Part shown: piece by piece, positions 27,547 to 40,300 of the stretch
Layout: every line of letters begins with the position of its first letter
Numbering within the stretch: position 1 is the first letter of the stretch
Source of the DNA: Tanytarsus gracilentus
Taxonomy: Eukaryota; Arthropoda; Insecta; Diptera; Chironomidae
Assembly (NCBI GenBank): GCA_038502055.1
Contig: JAXRKN010000036.1
Coordinates: forward strand, 1,116,001-1,180,000
Direction of reading: 5' to 3'
Length of the DNA: 64,000 bases
Program-made: the position numbers and the translations under genes
Notes under the pieces: generated by a model
Seen by the model: the letters and a program-made list of their open reading frames with translations, nothing else
Told to the model about the DNA's origin: nothing
The model's database searches: none

Positions 27547-30500
27547 ATGTTCTCAATTACTCGTGTCTTGCTTATCGTTTTGTGTATAACGGAACAATTA
27601 TTGCATTCGTTTGCTACGGCACGACAAAATAACAATCATGAAAAATTCGGGCAGAGATTTGCGATGGAGCCACAAGACCAGACCACTATTATTGGCTCGA
27701 GAGTGACGCTGCCGTGTCGAGTTGTAGCGAAAGTCGGCAACATTCAATGGACGAAAGATAGCTTCGGATTGGGAGAGCATCGCAATTTGAGTGGCTATGA
27801 GCGCTACTCGATGGTGGGCAGCGATGAAGAGGGTGATTTTTCTCTCGACATATTTCCCGTTATGCTCGACGATGATGCTGAATATCAATGTCAAGTCAGT
27901 CCCAAAAAACGTAAGCATTTCTTTGTAAAGCTTTTAATTGCATTAATCAATCTGATTTCACACACACAGATCAAATGGGATTACGTTCACGTATTGCAAA
28001 GTTGACAGTCCTCGTACCGCCGGACAATCCAAGAATAACTCAAGGCAGTCATATTCTGACAACAGAAGACCGTGAAATTGAATTGGAGTGCGTGTCGAAA
28101 GGTGGTAAGCCTGCGGCCGAAATCACTTGGATCGATGGACTCGGCACTGTCATTCAGGATGGCATTGAATACATGAGTCATCAAATGGAAAACTCGAAAC
28201 TATATGAGGCACGTTCAGTATTAAAATTCACCCCCAAAAAGGAACATCACAATACGACGTTCACGTGTCAAGCTCAAAATACGGCCGATCGAACGTACAA
28301 GTCGGCAAAAATTTATCTCGAAGTAAAATTTGCGCCAAAGGTTACAGTTTCCGTCATCAGCAACACTCTCGGTAACGGAAGAATTCCTGAGGGCGCTCAA
28401 GTGCGATTGGCATGCCAAGCAGAAGCCAATCCGCCCGAGGTAAACTTCAAATGGTTCTTAAACGATGATCCCATCATTGGCGACCACTCCACTGAACTAA
28501 TCATACCGACCATTAATCGAACTTTCCATGATTCAATCGTAAAATGTGAGGTTACAAATGTGGTCGGAAAGAGTGAGGATAGTGAAACACTTGACATTAG
28601 TTATGCACCTGTCTTCCGTATTCGGCCAAAATCTGTGGATGCTGATGAGGGTCAAAGTGTCAGTCTGACTTGTGACGTCGATGCAAATCCATTGCCTGAG
28701 ATTGTGTGGATTTTTGATGGCCTCGATCGGGTAAGAAAGGTTCGGTCTTCAGTTTTTATTTTATGTTTTTGCCACAAAAAATCTTGCATGCGCTTTTTAT
28801 GTAGAAACGTAAATTTTTTTTTGAAAGTAATTTAAAACTTTAATTTCCCTTAAATCACTCAGGTTGTGAGCACATCACCAAACTTCTCAATAACGGTCAA
28901 TCAAGACACAATCGGCAGATATTTCTGTAAGGCAAGCGTGCCCGGCTATGCGGACATCATCGAGCAGGCGACAGTTTATCTCAAAGGACCGCCAACAATC
29001 ACCTCGGCACGTCGTCAATTTGGCACGCCCGGCGAAAGTGTCGCTCTCGAATGTATCGCATTCTCAATTCCCAAGGCGCGTTTTGTTAGTTGGTCATTTA
29101 ATGGACACGACATAAATAACGCGAGTAACGAGTTTCGAATTCAAGAGGAAACACTGCCGTATGGCATAAAATCCACACTGGTGATAGAGCGGAGTGCACT
29201 TAAGCACTTTGGCCACTATAATTGCACCGTAATTAATGACTACGGCTCGGATATTCTCGAAATTGAATTAAATGGCGAGAGCAAGTGTAAGTTATAGTTG
29301 CAGAATTTAATTTGAAAACGGGAATGTGCAGCATGACTGCATAAAATGCTCCTCCAACCATATCAGTAACTTATTATCATCGCTTCTAATGCACATTTCT
29401 CTCTTTCCCTCCTTCAGATAACTCACAGCTCTTCTTCATCTGCTTCGGTACTGCAATATCATTCATAATTTTCATAATCATACTCGTGCTCATGTGGCTT
29501 ATGTGCATGAAAAAGACAAAGAAAAAGCTTCCGCCAGCTGATGTCATACCCGATCATCATCACAATTATTTGTCGAGCAAAGGCTGTAAGGAGAGCGACT
29601 GCTCATCGAATAAAAGCGATATGAAGATTAATCGTGAAAATGAATATTTGGAGACGTGCTCGGCTAATGAGATGAACGCGACAAAAATTCCCCTCAACAC
29701 TTTTACATCGTCGATTACATCGAACCTGCCTGATTTTAGGTGAGTTTAATTTTATTAAAGTCTAATGATTCATTTTGATTATAAATGGCCCCAAGTTGGA
29801 GATTGAATAATTTTGCTAGAAACACCAAAGCCATTGTTGCATCTTCGAATATATTTGATATTGATTTCCATTTGTGTGTCCTTAATCCCCGCAAATCTAC
29901 AAATTCCTTTTACCTCACTTCTTTTGTACTTACAAAAAAAATCTTGAAATCAAATTCTCTGATTTTTCGGAATTTGAAAATGTTAAAATTTAATTTCTAA
30001 CGGCTAGAAAAAATCTAAATCACGTTTTGATTAATGAATCACTTCGTAACTCAGAAGTTAAATTCAAATAAAAAAAATTTGTGAGAGAAATGTAAACAAA
30101 TACACATTTATTAGAGTGCTTTCTCACTCGTCACACCAACACTAAATTAATTCAAAAAATATTCTAGCAGTTCACTTTACACGAACGAAAAACTTTAAAA
30201 ATAAAGGGGCAAACTTTTTAAATTTTTAAAAACTTCACTCCATTCGTAATCGATACATTATGGCTACATCTGCCTTCCCCACAAAATCCAATTTGAAATG
30301 AATATTTAATACATATATGCATAAACATTGTTTATGTCTTTGCAGATATTCGGGTGACTTTACCGATAGTTTTGGTCAGCTGCAAACCACAAAACTTGGC
30401 ATAAATAACAATGGCTATATTCCTTATGTTGACTACAATCGTGACTATACACCCCCGCCGAGTCTTACACTCAATCATGTAAAGCATACACACACAAGCT

Positions 30501-31104
30501 CGAGTCTCTCGAATCATTTAATCATTGGCACATCGACTACAACACCGACCATAACGTCGGCATCGATAGTTGGCATTTCGACTGGCACGATAACGAACGG
30601 CACCCATAGTTTAACGAGAAATCGACCGCTCGAACGATTCCTTGAGAATGGATTGCCAAGTGGCACTGCCACACTACCCCACAATGGACTGATAAGTAGT
30701 GAGTGCAATGTTGTGTATTTTTAGATTAAATTTTCTTTACATTTCTCTTCTCTCTTCTTCTCCTTCGTGCAGATCAATCATTATTAAATATTGATCCGAG
30801 ATACTCGGCAACATACGGTAATCCATATTTAAAGCAACATTCGCCACTCATCATGACGAATCATACAGCAAATCCCGCCTTAACACCCGCGCCACCACCC
30901 TACGTGTCGGCATCGAGGGGAAGTAACAGCAACAGTAGCTTCTCATCCTCCACCACGATCTCAAATGTAAATGGAGGCGGAAGCATTGTTGGCATCGGAA
31001 CGACACTCGCCAGTTCCGTTTCGAGTCAAACGCCAAGTCCATCCACTGGACAATTCATTGTGCCCGCAAACTCAAAAGTCGGAGGATTAGCGACTCACGT
31101 TTGA
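27547..31104 (+). CDS. kirre/rst: Kirre/Roughest-family immunoglobulin cell-adhesion receptor, 6 coding exons, 851 aa
   Basis: Coding exons are 27547-27910, 27970-28730, 28863-29286, 29418-29739, 30346-30698 and 30773-31104. All five introns are GT/AG (59, 132, 131, 606 and 74 bp). The sum is 2556 nt, a whole number of codons, ending in TGA. The start at 27547 (AAAATG) is followed by a hydrophobic signal peptide (about residues 1-25). Five Ig domains follow, with cysteine pairs 57/115, 162/221, 270/314, 356/397 and 439/496 and several N-glycosylation sites. A transmembrane helix lies at about 521-547, then a basic stop-transfer segment, PADVI at 556-560, a Ser/Thr/Pro-rich tail and C-terminal THV. 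Blocks such as LSGYERYSMVGSDEEGDF and GGKPAAEITWIDGLG match my memory of fly Kirre and Rst. The family mediates homophilic and Sns/Hibris adhesion in myoblast fusion, nephrocytes and eye patterning. I cannot say which paralogue this is. Confidence 0.95.
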
Positions 31105-31370
31105 GTCATCAGTGCTTTTGTAAATATTTCTTTTTCATCTTTTTTATGAAAGGAAAAATCCACATTTTTCATTTTGCATATGAAAATAATCTCCCCTCAT
31201 AATTTTTGAATGAGATATAGAAACTTTTTTCCTATCATCGTCATTGAAAGTTCATTTTAAAAGCTTCTACTTGAGGTGGAGATAAAAGTCCATCTCTCGA
31301 CTTTTTTAAATCTTCAAATTGAACGTGGCCTTAAATACCCAAGATATAGAGATGTGAAGATAGAATAAAA
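31105..31370 (+). other. Probable 3'UTR of the kirre/rst-family gene with poly(A) signal
   Basis: The TGA stop ends at 31104. The first canonical AATAAA downstream is at 31364-31369, followed by TG-rich sequence (TTTTGCATAATGTGG) that could act as a downstream element. AATAAA is common by chance in such AT-rich DNA and further copies occur downstream (for example around 31758), so a longer 3'UTR is possible. Confidence 0.4.
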
Positions 31371-34300
31371 AGTTGAAATATAATGAAAATTCTTTTGCAT
31401 AATGTGGATTAAAAAAACTTTTCGCTTATAAAGATGAGAATTGCATCTGAATGCAGATGTTTGCTGCTTTAAAAAAATAGATTAATAACTTAAACAAAAA
31501 ATATAATTGATAATAATTGAGAGATTTGTAAGATGCCTGAGCTATAGTAGAAAAAAATGAAAAAATAATTTTCATCAGAATAAAAATGAAAATTATTTTA
31601 ATTAAAAATGATGCGAAATTTGCTTAGAAAGAAAAGAGATGAAAATTTTTCAAGAATCTTTTTGAAATTCATTTAAATCACCTAAAAAAGGTCAAAACAC
31701 TCAGATTTAAATTCAATTTCAAATCCAATTTTTAAAAGCTCTAAAATATTTTATGACCGCAATAAAATCTTTTTCAGCAAGAATTTTTTAAACTCGTCAT
31801 GAACTTTCGTCTCAACTTAAAGAAATCATTTTCGATTACTCATTTAGTTTGTACAACAAAAGTAGATTGATGTAAATTTTTTTATTTTAGCTCGTAAAAA
31901 ATTCATTTAAACTCTTTTTGTGATTTTTCATGTAACATGGCGATAAATTGAGATTGCATTTTTATCGTAAATTAAACTTTTTAGTTCTCGTAAAAAGTGC
32001 AGTAAATTTACCAAAAAAACGGGAACCTACCTAGGATTTTTCTAAATAAGAAACTTTTCCCTCTTCTCTAACTCGCAATCGCCGCATAAACGTAAAATCG
32101 CATTTATAGAGCTTTAAAAATAAAAACTTACAGCAAGAAAATATTCTTTAAGGAATGACATTTATGATAACAACTTTTCACTTTTTTTACGACTCCTCAT
32201 ACCCCGCCTGAACTTTTTCTCCAGTCAACAATCTTCATCGCAGAAAAATATTGTACACAACTTTCACTCACATTCCCATATTGCGTTGTAAACTTCCATC
32301 TGCTTTTAAAAAAATATTGTGTAAAGTCTCGTGATGCAGCAACACTCTTATGTCAACACAGCGTATGGTCTTATCCCCGGATTATTTTATACTTTAAACT
32401 CTTCTAAACTTTCTTCACATTGACATAAATCATAAACTATTCCAACATCATCCCGAGAGCGAAAAGAGAATTTATGGCATTTGAATTTTCTTGTCGCGCA
32501 CATTCCGGAAAAGTTTTCTCACAATCACTTTTTTCCTCATACTTAAGATGCATTAGATTTTTTTAATTTCCTGAATTGAAAAATTTCACGATGATGAATA
32601 TTTCATAAAGAAGAAGATGAAATGATTTTGTTGAAGAGCGATAAATGGTGTGAAAAATGTTAGGGATGGATGGCAAAGCGTGAAAGAAGAATTTTTAAAT
32701 ATTCAAAATTAAAAAATTTTTAATTTTTTAAAATTCAAACTCAAATCAGAATCAAGGGTTGGGAAACTTTTAAATAAAATAAATAACTTTTAAAAGCTTT
32801 TTGAATTTTTAAAAATAAAAAAGATTAAAATTTATTCACAAGTTTCTCATCCCCTGACTCAACCAGTAACTTTTCAATGTATGATTTTAAAAACCACATA
32901 AAAAACAGTTTTCGAGGAAGAGAAATCAATAAGTATATAAAAAGAGTATTTTGACTGACTGTAGACTTAAAAAAATAATGCAAAGAATCAATAAACGCTA
33001 GATTTCTTATATATTGAAGAAAAATTTAAAGAATTCCTTAATTTTAGCTAGAATTTTAGCGAGTAATAGCGATGATGAAGCATATTCTTGTAATAAAAAC
33101 GGATGACGATGAGAAACTTCTTCGGGATGTTTTTAAAATAATTCACAACATCTTTGAGGATTTTCTAACGAGAGAAAAATTTAAAACAATAAAAATCTGT
33201 AGAAAAGATTTCATAGCCAAAAAGAAATGAATAAATTTGTAATCGAAAAAAATCGCTTTCCGCGTAATGATTTCAATTAATTAATTTTAATTTTCCACTG
33301 TGTATTCTACCCATTAAAAAAAATATGCGCTATGTGCAATTTCATTGATTTTCGATTTAATTGAAAAATTTATTTGATTCGAAATCAAAATTAAATCAAA
33401 AGCGATTTTCCATGGTGGCGATTATTTATTGTTTTTCCAATTGTCGGCAGCCGTGGCTGAGCAAAAAATGTGTATGAAATGAATGCAGGCAGTAAAATGG
33501 TCATTAACCACAAAAATTCTGCTGCATTTCAATTATTTTCGTCTCAATTTAGTCGCTTTGTACAACGGTGACACGCGAGAGTTAATTGAGAGTGCTGCTG
33601 CTGTGGCAATTTGAAAATAATCGAATGAAAACCAACAAAAATTTATGGAATAATTTGTAAAATATATTTTAAACTTATTTTAATTGTGAAAATTATGTTC
33701 GGTCAGAAGTAAAAAATATTTTTAAGTTTCAATAAAAATGAAGAAAAAAATTTAAATTTTTGTTACCCATAAAATCTTTTTCAGCATAATTTCGATGACC
33801 ACACCTGACGAAACCTTTTAAAAAAGGTCTATTCAATCATTTTCATCCTTTCCTACCTAGCTCTAGGTGCCATGAAAAAATATTCACCTAAAAAAAGAAA
33901 AACAGACATTCATGAATCTTCAGCCTTTCTTTTCATTACCATGTTGACATATTATCACTTGTTTTTTCTCTACGTTTTCATAAAAAAGGGTGAAAATGAG
34001 GTAGAAGGATTTATGTTTCAAATTTTTATTCACTTCCGTGAGGGAGATAAATTGAGTTTGAAGAGGGAGGTGTTGTAGCTATTTCTTATTCACCTTTAGA
34101 GTTTGAATAAAAAAATGCAGTTAAATTTTACTATACATTCTTGTATTAAAAAATAATTTTGAAACTCACTCCAAATTTCTCATTTTCAGCACAGCAATAA
34201 CAAGTTTCTCAAACATGAAGAACACATTAAAACTTTGGGGAATACACGAGGCGTACGAAGCGGACCTCTACAAAACTTACAACGCATGTTACACATTGAT

Positions 34301-37300
34301 GATTAAGGCTTTGAAATGTTGTGAAATTTCCCTTCACGTTTCGCACCGAAAAGTTTGAAGGATATTTTTATTCCTTTACCCTCATGTTATGCATGAAATA
34401 TTGAAATCATGATGAATAGGTATCGGAGAGATGGAATCTAAGATGATAGAAGGAAACATGAGTTAAATTCAATTATGGATGTGTTTGGGTTTCGTGTTAG
34501 AAAAGAGAGGAAATTACAAAAAAAATCGTCCCTTTATTTACACTCATTAAAAAAATTCAATTCTGATTATCATATTTTACTCACTTCACAAAAATTGTTA
34601 TGCATAATTATGAAAATTTTATTTTTAAAAAATCACACGTTAAATTTTTTAAACAAATTTTATTACTTTCAACTCTTTATTTTGTTTGTTTTTCTCTCAT
34701 TGAAATTAATTTGTTTTTATAATTTTCAACCCTATCACATGTCAAAAAATTAAGTAATTAACTTATTAGAACTTAATTTTTCCTTCCGCATGACTTAATT
34801 AAATTAAATTTCTTTACTATTCATCCCCCAAAAAGTCAGGAAGGCAAAAAAATTTCCCATTGCTTTTATAGATTGTCTTACATGAAATTTTGTTGCAAAA
34901 CATGATTTAGGACTCTCCACCTTTTTGCAACCCTTTTTCCGCCCACATGACTATAAATTTTCTAATTTTGCTTTTACTTTTCCTTCTTCAGTTCTATTCA
35001 ATCCATTTACTTCTCATAAATTGGATTTGTATTCAAAAATTGAAGGAGAAAAACAAAAGACCATCATCGCATGGTAGTTTATTGTTGTAAGAGAGGAGGA
35101 GAGAAAGGGAAGGAAAGACCATTAATGCCCTCCCTAAATAAAACACAAAAAGCTTCTTACACCGGCAGATGATTAAGTCGTGGAAGAATGAACTGAAAGC
35201 AAGCTACAAATTTTCGTTACCTTTTTCTCTCTCTCGTTTCCTTCTCAATTTTTCCGAACAAAACTTATCAATTAAGTCAGTAAGAGAAATTGTGCTTTCT
35301 AAGAGGGTTAAAATTATATGAATTCAATTTGTGATTTAATTAAAGAACCTTTCTTGAAATTTTAAAATGGATGATAATGAAGTAAAAAAGGGTTTGGAGC
35401 TACAATAATTGATCGATATATAGGGAGCTTTTCCTTTTCACTTTACAAATCGCTGTCAACAACAAGGAAATTGTTTAATTTATGTCGATACCAAAAATTT
35501 GTGTAGTAAACAAATTTTTCGATTACCTTGCGATTTTGAATATCAAAAGGAGAAATTTGTGTTTTCTTCACATCAAAAATATCGAAACCTTGAATAACCA
35601 TCATCACGCACAAGACATCAATTTGACTATTGAATAACTGGTAACATATTTAGGGTTTAGAATAATACAACAATAGATGCGTTGTGTATGAGATTTCGGA
35701 AGTGAAAAAAGTACTTCGAAGAATAAGAAATATGCGGATAATTTTGCGCGAGAAGTACGCGAGAGTTTTTTTCGGATCGGAATTTTCCAACTCTGATAAA
35801 TTTAAAAATTAGAGTTGGAAATTTCCCAACAGTTGTCTCCACGTTCAACGAGAACATGAGATGATAAATTAGAAGAAAAAAGTGAGAAAAATCACCTCAA
35901 TTTTCAAACACTTTGAATAGAAAAATAATTTATTTTGGAGCTTTCATCGATACATTTTCAGCCATCAAGCGGAACATTTAACATTATCGGCATTGAAGGA
36001 ATTCATGAAATATAAAAAATCCCGCGCCATTATACATTTAGAAGAATTTCACGCAATTTCATCTCTAACGATAAAAAAATTACATTTTACAGACTTTTTC
36101 CCATCCTCTCGATGCGTACTTCAAAAGCTGTAATCATAAATCTTATCAGACGAAAAGCAAAAGAGAAATTTTTATGTTTCTTTCGTAATTTTCTGTGAAT
36201 ATATTGTTTTAGATGGAATCATGGATGAGCAAGAAAATTTCTCTCTCTCGCGAAAAGTGATTGCAAGTTTAATGGGCAATTTTATGATTTTCTTTTCGAA
36301 AAGTTAATTCCAACCTTAAAGTACCGCATCTCGTGTTGAGCAGCATAAAAATTAAATTTCTTCGTATCATCATCGCATTGCTCATAAATCATCAAAGTTT
36401 AATTTTCCAAATAAAAAAATCACATTGCAATTTTCTCTCTCCTTTCTACACACACCAGCAATCTCATTCATAAATCTTATCATGCAAAAAGAAGCGAGAA
36501 AAAGGAAATGGCAGTAAGAATTTAATGTTGTTTGATATTTTACTTTTATGAGCTTTTATTGTTTCTGACTCTTTTCCTCCCTCAGAGTTCTTTTTATATT
36601 TATTTTAAAATAAATTGCAAGAAATTGTAACTCTTAGAATAATTAAATTAAAAATTTAATGCAAGATTGCAAAAAAGCTTTAATTTCAAAAGCTCTTAAA
36701 AGCTTCAGTAAAAAGTGTTTTTGAAAAGCTTTTTAAAAGATAAAAGTTAATAAAATTATCATCACCTTGCACTAAATTGCCTCAACTTCCCATATCTCAC
36801 CATTTCCAATCTCGTTCTTATTGCGGAAGTTGTGGAAGGCAGACAAGGCTGAGAACACAATTTTATCTACTTTTTTTAAAAAGAAAAATTTAAAGATGAA
36901 GATGGCAAATAAAATTGCTCACTGTGTACATTCATTTCCTTCTAGCTTTCAATTCAAATATACATAGAGCATTGACGTTCGACGCTGACTGCGGTAAAGT
37001 AATGTGAAAAGTTTATGATAAAGAAACCTCGGAAGAGTAATTGAAAAGTTCTGCTTCTGCCTTCTGTTTTCTCTCGGGCATTTAGATGCAAAATAGCGCG
37101 GGCATCAACATTCTAAGGCACGACGAGTCTCCCAGGTCGGTAATTTCTGATGGCTCCATAAAGGCCAAAAAGTTTCTCGTTTTTCGGGCGATCAAAAGAT
37201 GATTTAGTGGCAAAGATTTTCCTCATTTACAAAAACTTCACCCGACACTGAGAGAGTGAGATGGAAATCTGATGAGATGCCATCAATCATTGCTTCTTGC

Positions 37301-40300
37301 TCGTGAATTATCAAAAATCATTTCAATGTTCATGTTTGTCACTCAAAAAGTGACTTTCATGCGCAATATACATCCACGGCACCATCACATTTGGTTAATG
37401 TTAATATTTATAAGCAAAAAGCGAGTGAGGAGGCGGAGATGAAAATCGATGTTGACTTGAAATGATAAAATACTTTGCATATAGATGGAAAATTGCCTGT
37501 TCAATCTCGCATCCCGCATGAACACACTCTCAACTTTTACCTAGGTGATTTCTTTTTTGAATTTGAAAAGTTTGAAATTTTTAGACACAAAAAACTCTTA
37601 AGATTAATTTTTTTAAAAATAAAATCACCAGTTGTCCAACCCTATCTCAAAACACTTTTGTACAAGCCTTTTTCAAAAAAAGTGAAACAATGGAATTTAA
37701 AATAAAACAAGCAACTGAGATGTTGAGGGTAAAAAGGTAATTTTTCCGTTGAATAGATTGTTTGTCAACTCAACATGAAAAGTTGCTCTACATCAACGTA
37801 CGATGAAGCGCCCTTGAAAGCGTTCATATGCTTCATTGATGTCATCATTTCCTGAAAAACATCTTCAAATTAATTTAGCATGAAATGAGCGAAATGGAGA
37901 AAAATTGTGAGTTGATATTGGATCTGATGGAATGAAATTACTTTCCTTCATTTATTCAACTCTTCCGTGAAATTGACCATGAAAATGAGAAAGGAAATTT
38001 GATCGGATTCATTTGACGTCTCTCGATTTTTCTCCGGCACTGAAAAGTGAACCCTAAATTAATCCTTTCACGAATTAGAAACTAATTAGAGCATTTGTGA
38101 GACTTCAGCAAGTTTACAAAAATTGACAGCAATTTTTTTTTGATTGACGTAACGTGAATCGGACGAGTTGAAACTTGAGCATTAAATGACACTTGAAATG
38201 GATTTTCTTCTTCATCACTTTCCATACCCGCTTCATAGGAAAAAGGAAATGGAATCAGGATGTTACTCATTTGAGTGAGCACACGAAACCTTCAGGCCTG
38301 CGGAGTGTGTTAAAATGGAATACAAATGGAAATTTCGTGTAATGGGCTTAGTTATGTGATCTAGTTGGATTGCATTACCAAATTACATTGGAATTTGAGA
38401 AAGAGGGATTTTGGCTATTAAAGCTAAGCACTAATGATGATTGTTGGGTTGTCAGTGCGAAAGCTTTTTATTCTAAATTTAAAATCAACTTTATGGATTT
38501 AGAATTTTTCTAATCTCAAACTTTCTAAAACGTGTCCAACGCCGTGTTAAAGCTCACAGCCACAAACCCATGCCGATATGCAATGCCATTTCCAGTATTT
38601 TTCTCACACTTGGAAATAGTCCTGCACATCATTCAGTTGGTTGAATTGACATGTTCGACAAAAACCTCCGGAATGACAAACTCGCACCGCACTAACCGAT
38701 CTAAAATTTGTAACGATATTTTGAATGGAAAAATATTTTTTTGCTGCAAGCAAGTGAAAAAAGTTTTTCATTACAGTGGCTCTTTCAATAGACAGTTTAT
38801 GATTTGGCGATGAAATAAATTTTCAATGAAAATGTTGGAAATTAAAAAAGCGTAAAGTGGACAATTTTGGCATGAATGAGTTTAATTGTCAATGAAAATT
38901 TTCATTAAAATTTTTTTAAAATTTGACGTTAAATATGTTAGTTTTAAAATAAGCGTGATCCACACTCAATTACATTGTAATTGCTTGGAAAAATGCGTGA
39001 GTCTAATTCTCTAATTTTTATGCAAACAAAAAAGTAATCCAGAAAAGTTTTTTAGCTTCAAGCTTTTGCCAACACAAATTTTCAGCGTTTTGTTTTTATT
39101 TAAACCTGCGCTAAAATTTCTAACGATATTTTTAAATAAATCAAAGAACACCTTTATCTACTAATTTACTTTAAAAATTTAATGAAAATATTTAAAATTG
39201 CATAAATTATGACCATTCACCTTACTTTTTCATTTAATATCAAATTTTCTTTCATAACACTTAATAAATTTTTTAAAAAACGTGAGTACGCAGAATGAAG
39301 GCAAAAAACGACTTCCTTAATAAATTAATTAGCTAAATTATTACTTTTGCTTTCTTGAGAGACTGAAGGTCGAAAAAACACGATGCAAAAAAGGTTAACG
39401 AGTTGTGTCTGCTCCTTAAAAGTCTTATGCTGGTGGAATAATAAGTTACATTAAGAACGACTTTGAATGTTTCCAATTCCCTCCGCACAAAACCTTTTTA
39501 AAAACTCGCAAAAACACCGGACGCGTGCCCACTTTGCAAGCATTTTTTTCAAACACGGATGAATTATTAATTTTTCCACAAGTATCGATACGGAGGCTTT
39601 GCCATTGTTTGCCCTGCCTCCCACCGTAAAATAATTCCACTTTTTTCCATCATCCTCATTTATGGCACGAAGAAAAGAAAATCTAAAAGTCAATCATAAA
39701 AAATGAATCTTTTTAATGAGTTTACGAAATTGATGTTTATGAATCATTTAATTTGGAGCTTCGTTAAAGTCTTTTAAGAATTCTCGATGTAATTTTCGAA
39801 TAAATATTTTTTTTGCTGGAACTCGTGTAAAGAGAAAAAAGTTTTAAGATGTTGAGGTGAGACAAATTTGTAGAATTGAGTGCTAAGGTTAAAAAGTTTT
39901 TGGCATCGCTTTAGATTGAAAAAATATCTTGGAATTTTTCCGTTTGAGAAAATTTTCAAATTAAACTTTTTGGTAAATTTATTATTTTGTCATTGAGAAT
40001 GTTAAAGCCCTAGAAACAAATATTAACCCAAAAAATTCCCGTCACGTAAAGAGTGCGTGAAAATGATTAACAGCTAAATTATCTGGATCATTGCAGTTAC
40101 CACTATTTCAACTTTTTCTCCCCATAATCACATCAGCACACATTTGACAGAATTCCGGGGGAAAATGGTTTTCGTCCTACACGTGAAGTGAAAAAATAAT
40201 TCCCGAGGAGCAATCAAAAAGCATTTTGCTACATGATGATGGCATAAATTTGAGCACAATACGAGGAAAAGCTTCATAACGATGAGAAAATAACTTTTTT

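Noticed and set aside
28731..28835. Read-through of kirre/rst exon 2 into intron 2
   Set aside because: The donor CGG|GTAAGA and the acceptor at 28862 restore the fourth Ig domain, with its second cysteine in GRYFC. The read-through sequence is intron-like.
35962..36133. Acceptor-like TACATTTTCAG followed by a 56-codon open frame
   Set aside because: It is also phase-compatible with kirre/rst exon 4, but composition is ordinary AT-rich noise. Several acceptor-plus-frame coincidences of this size are expected in the window.
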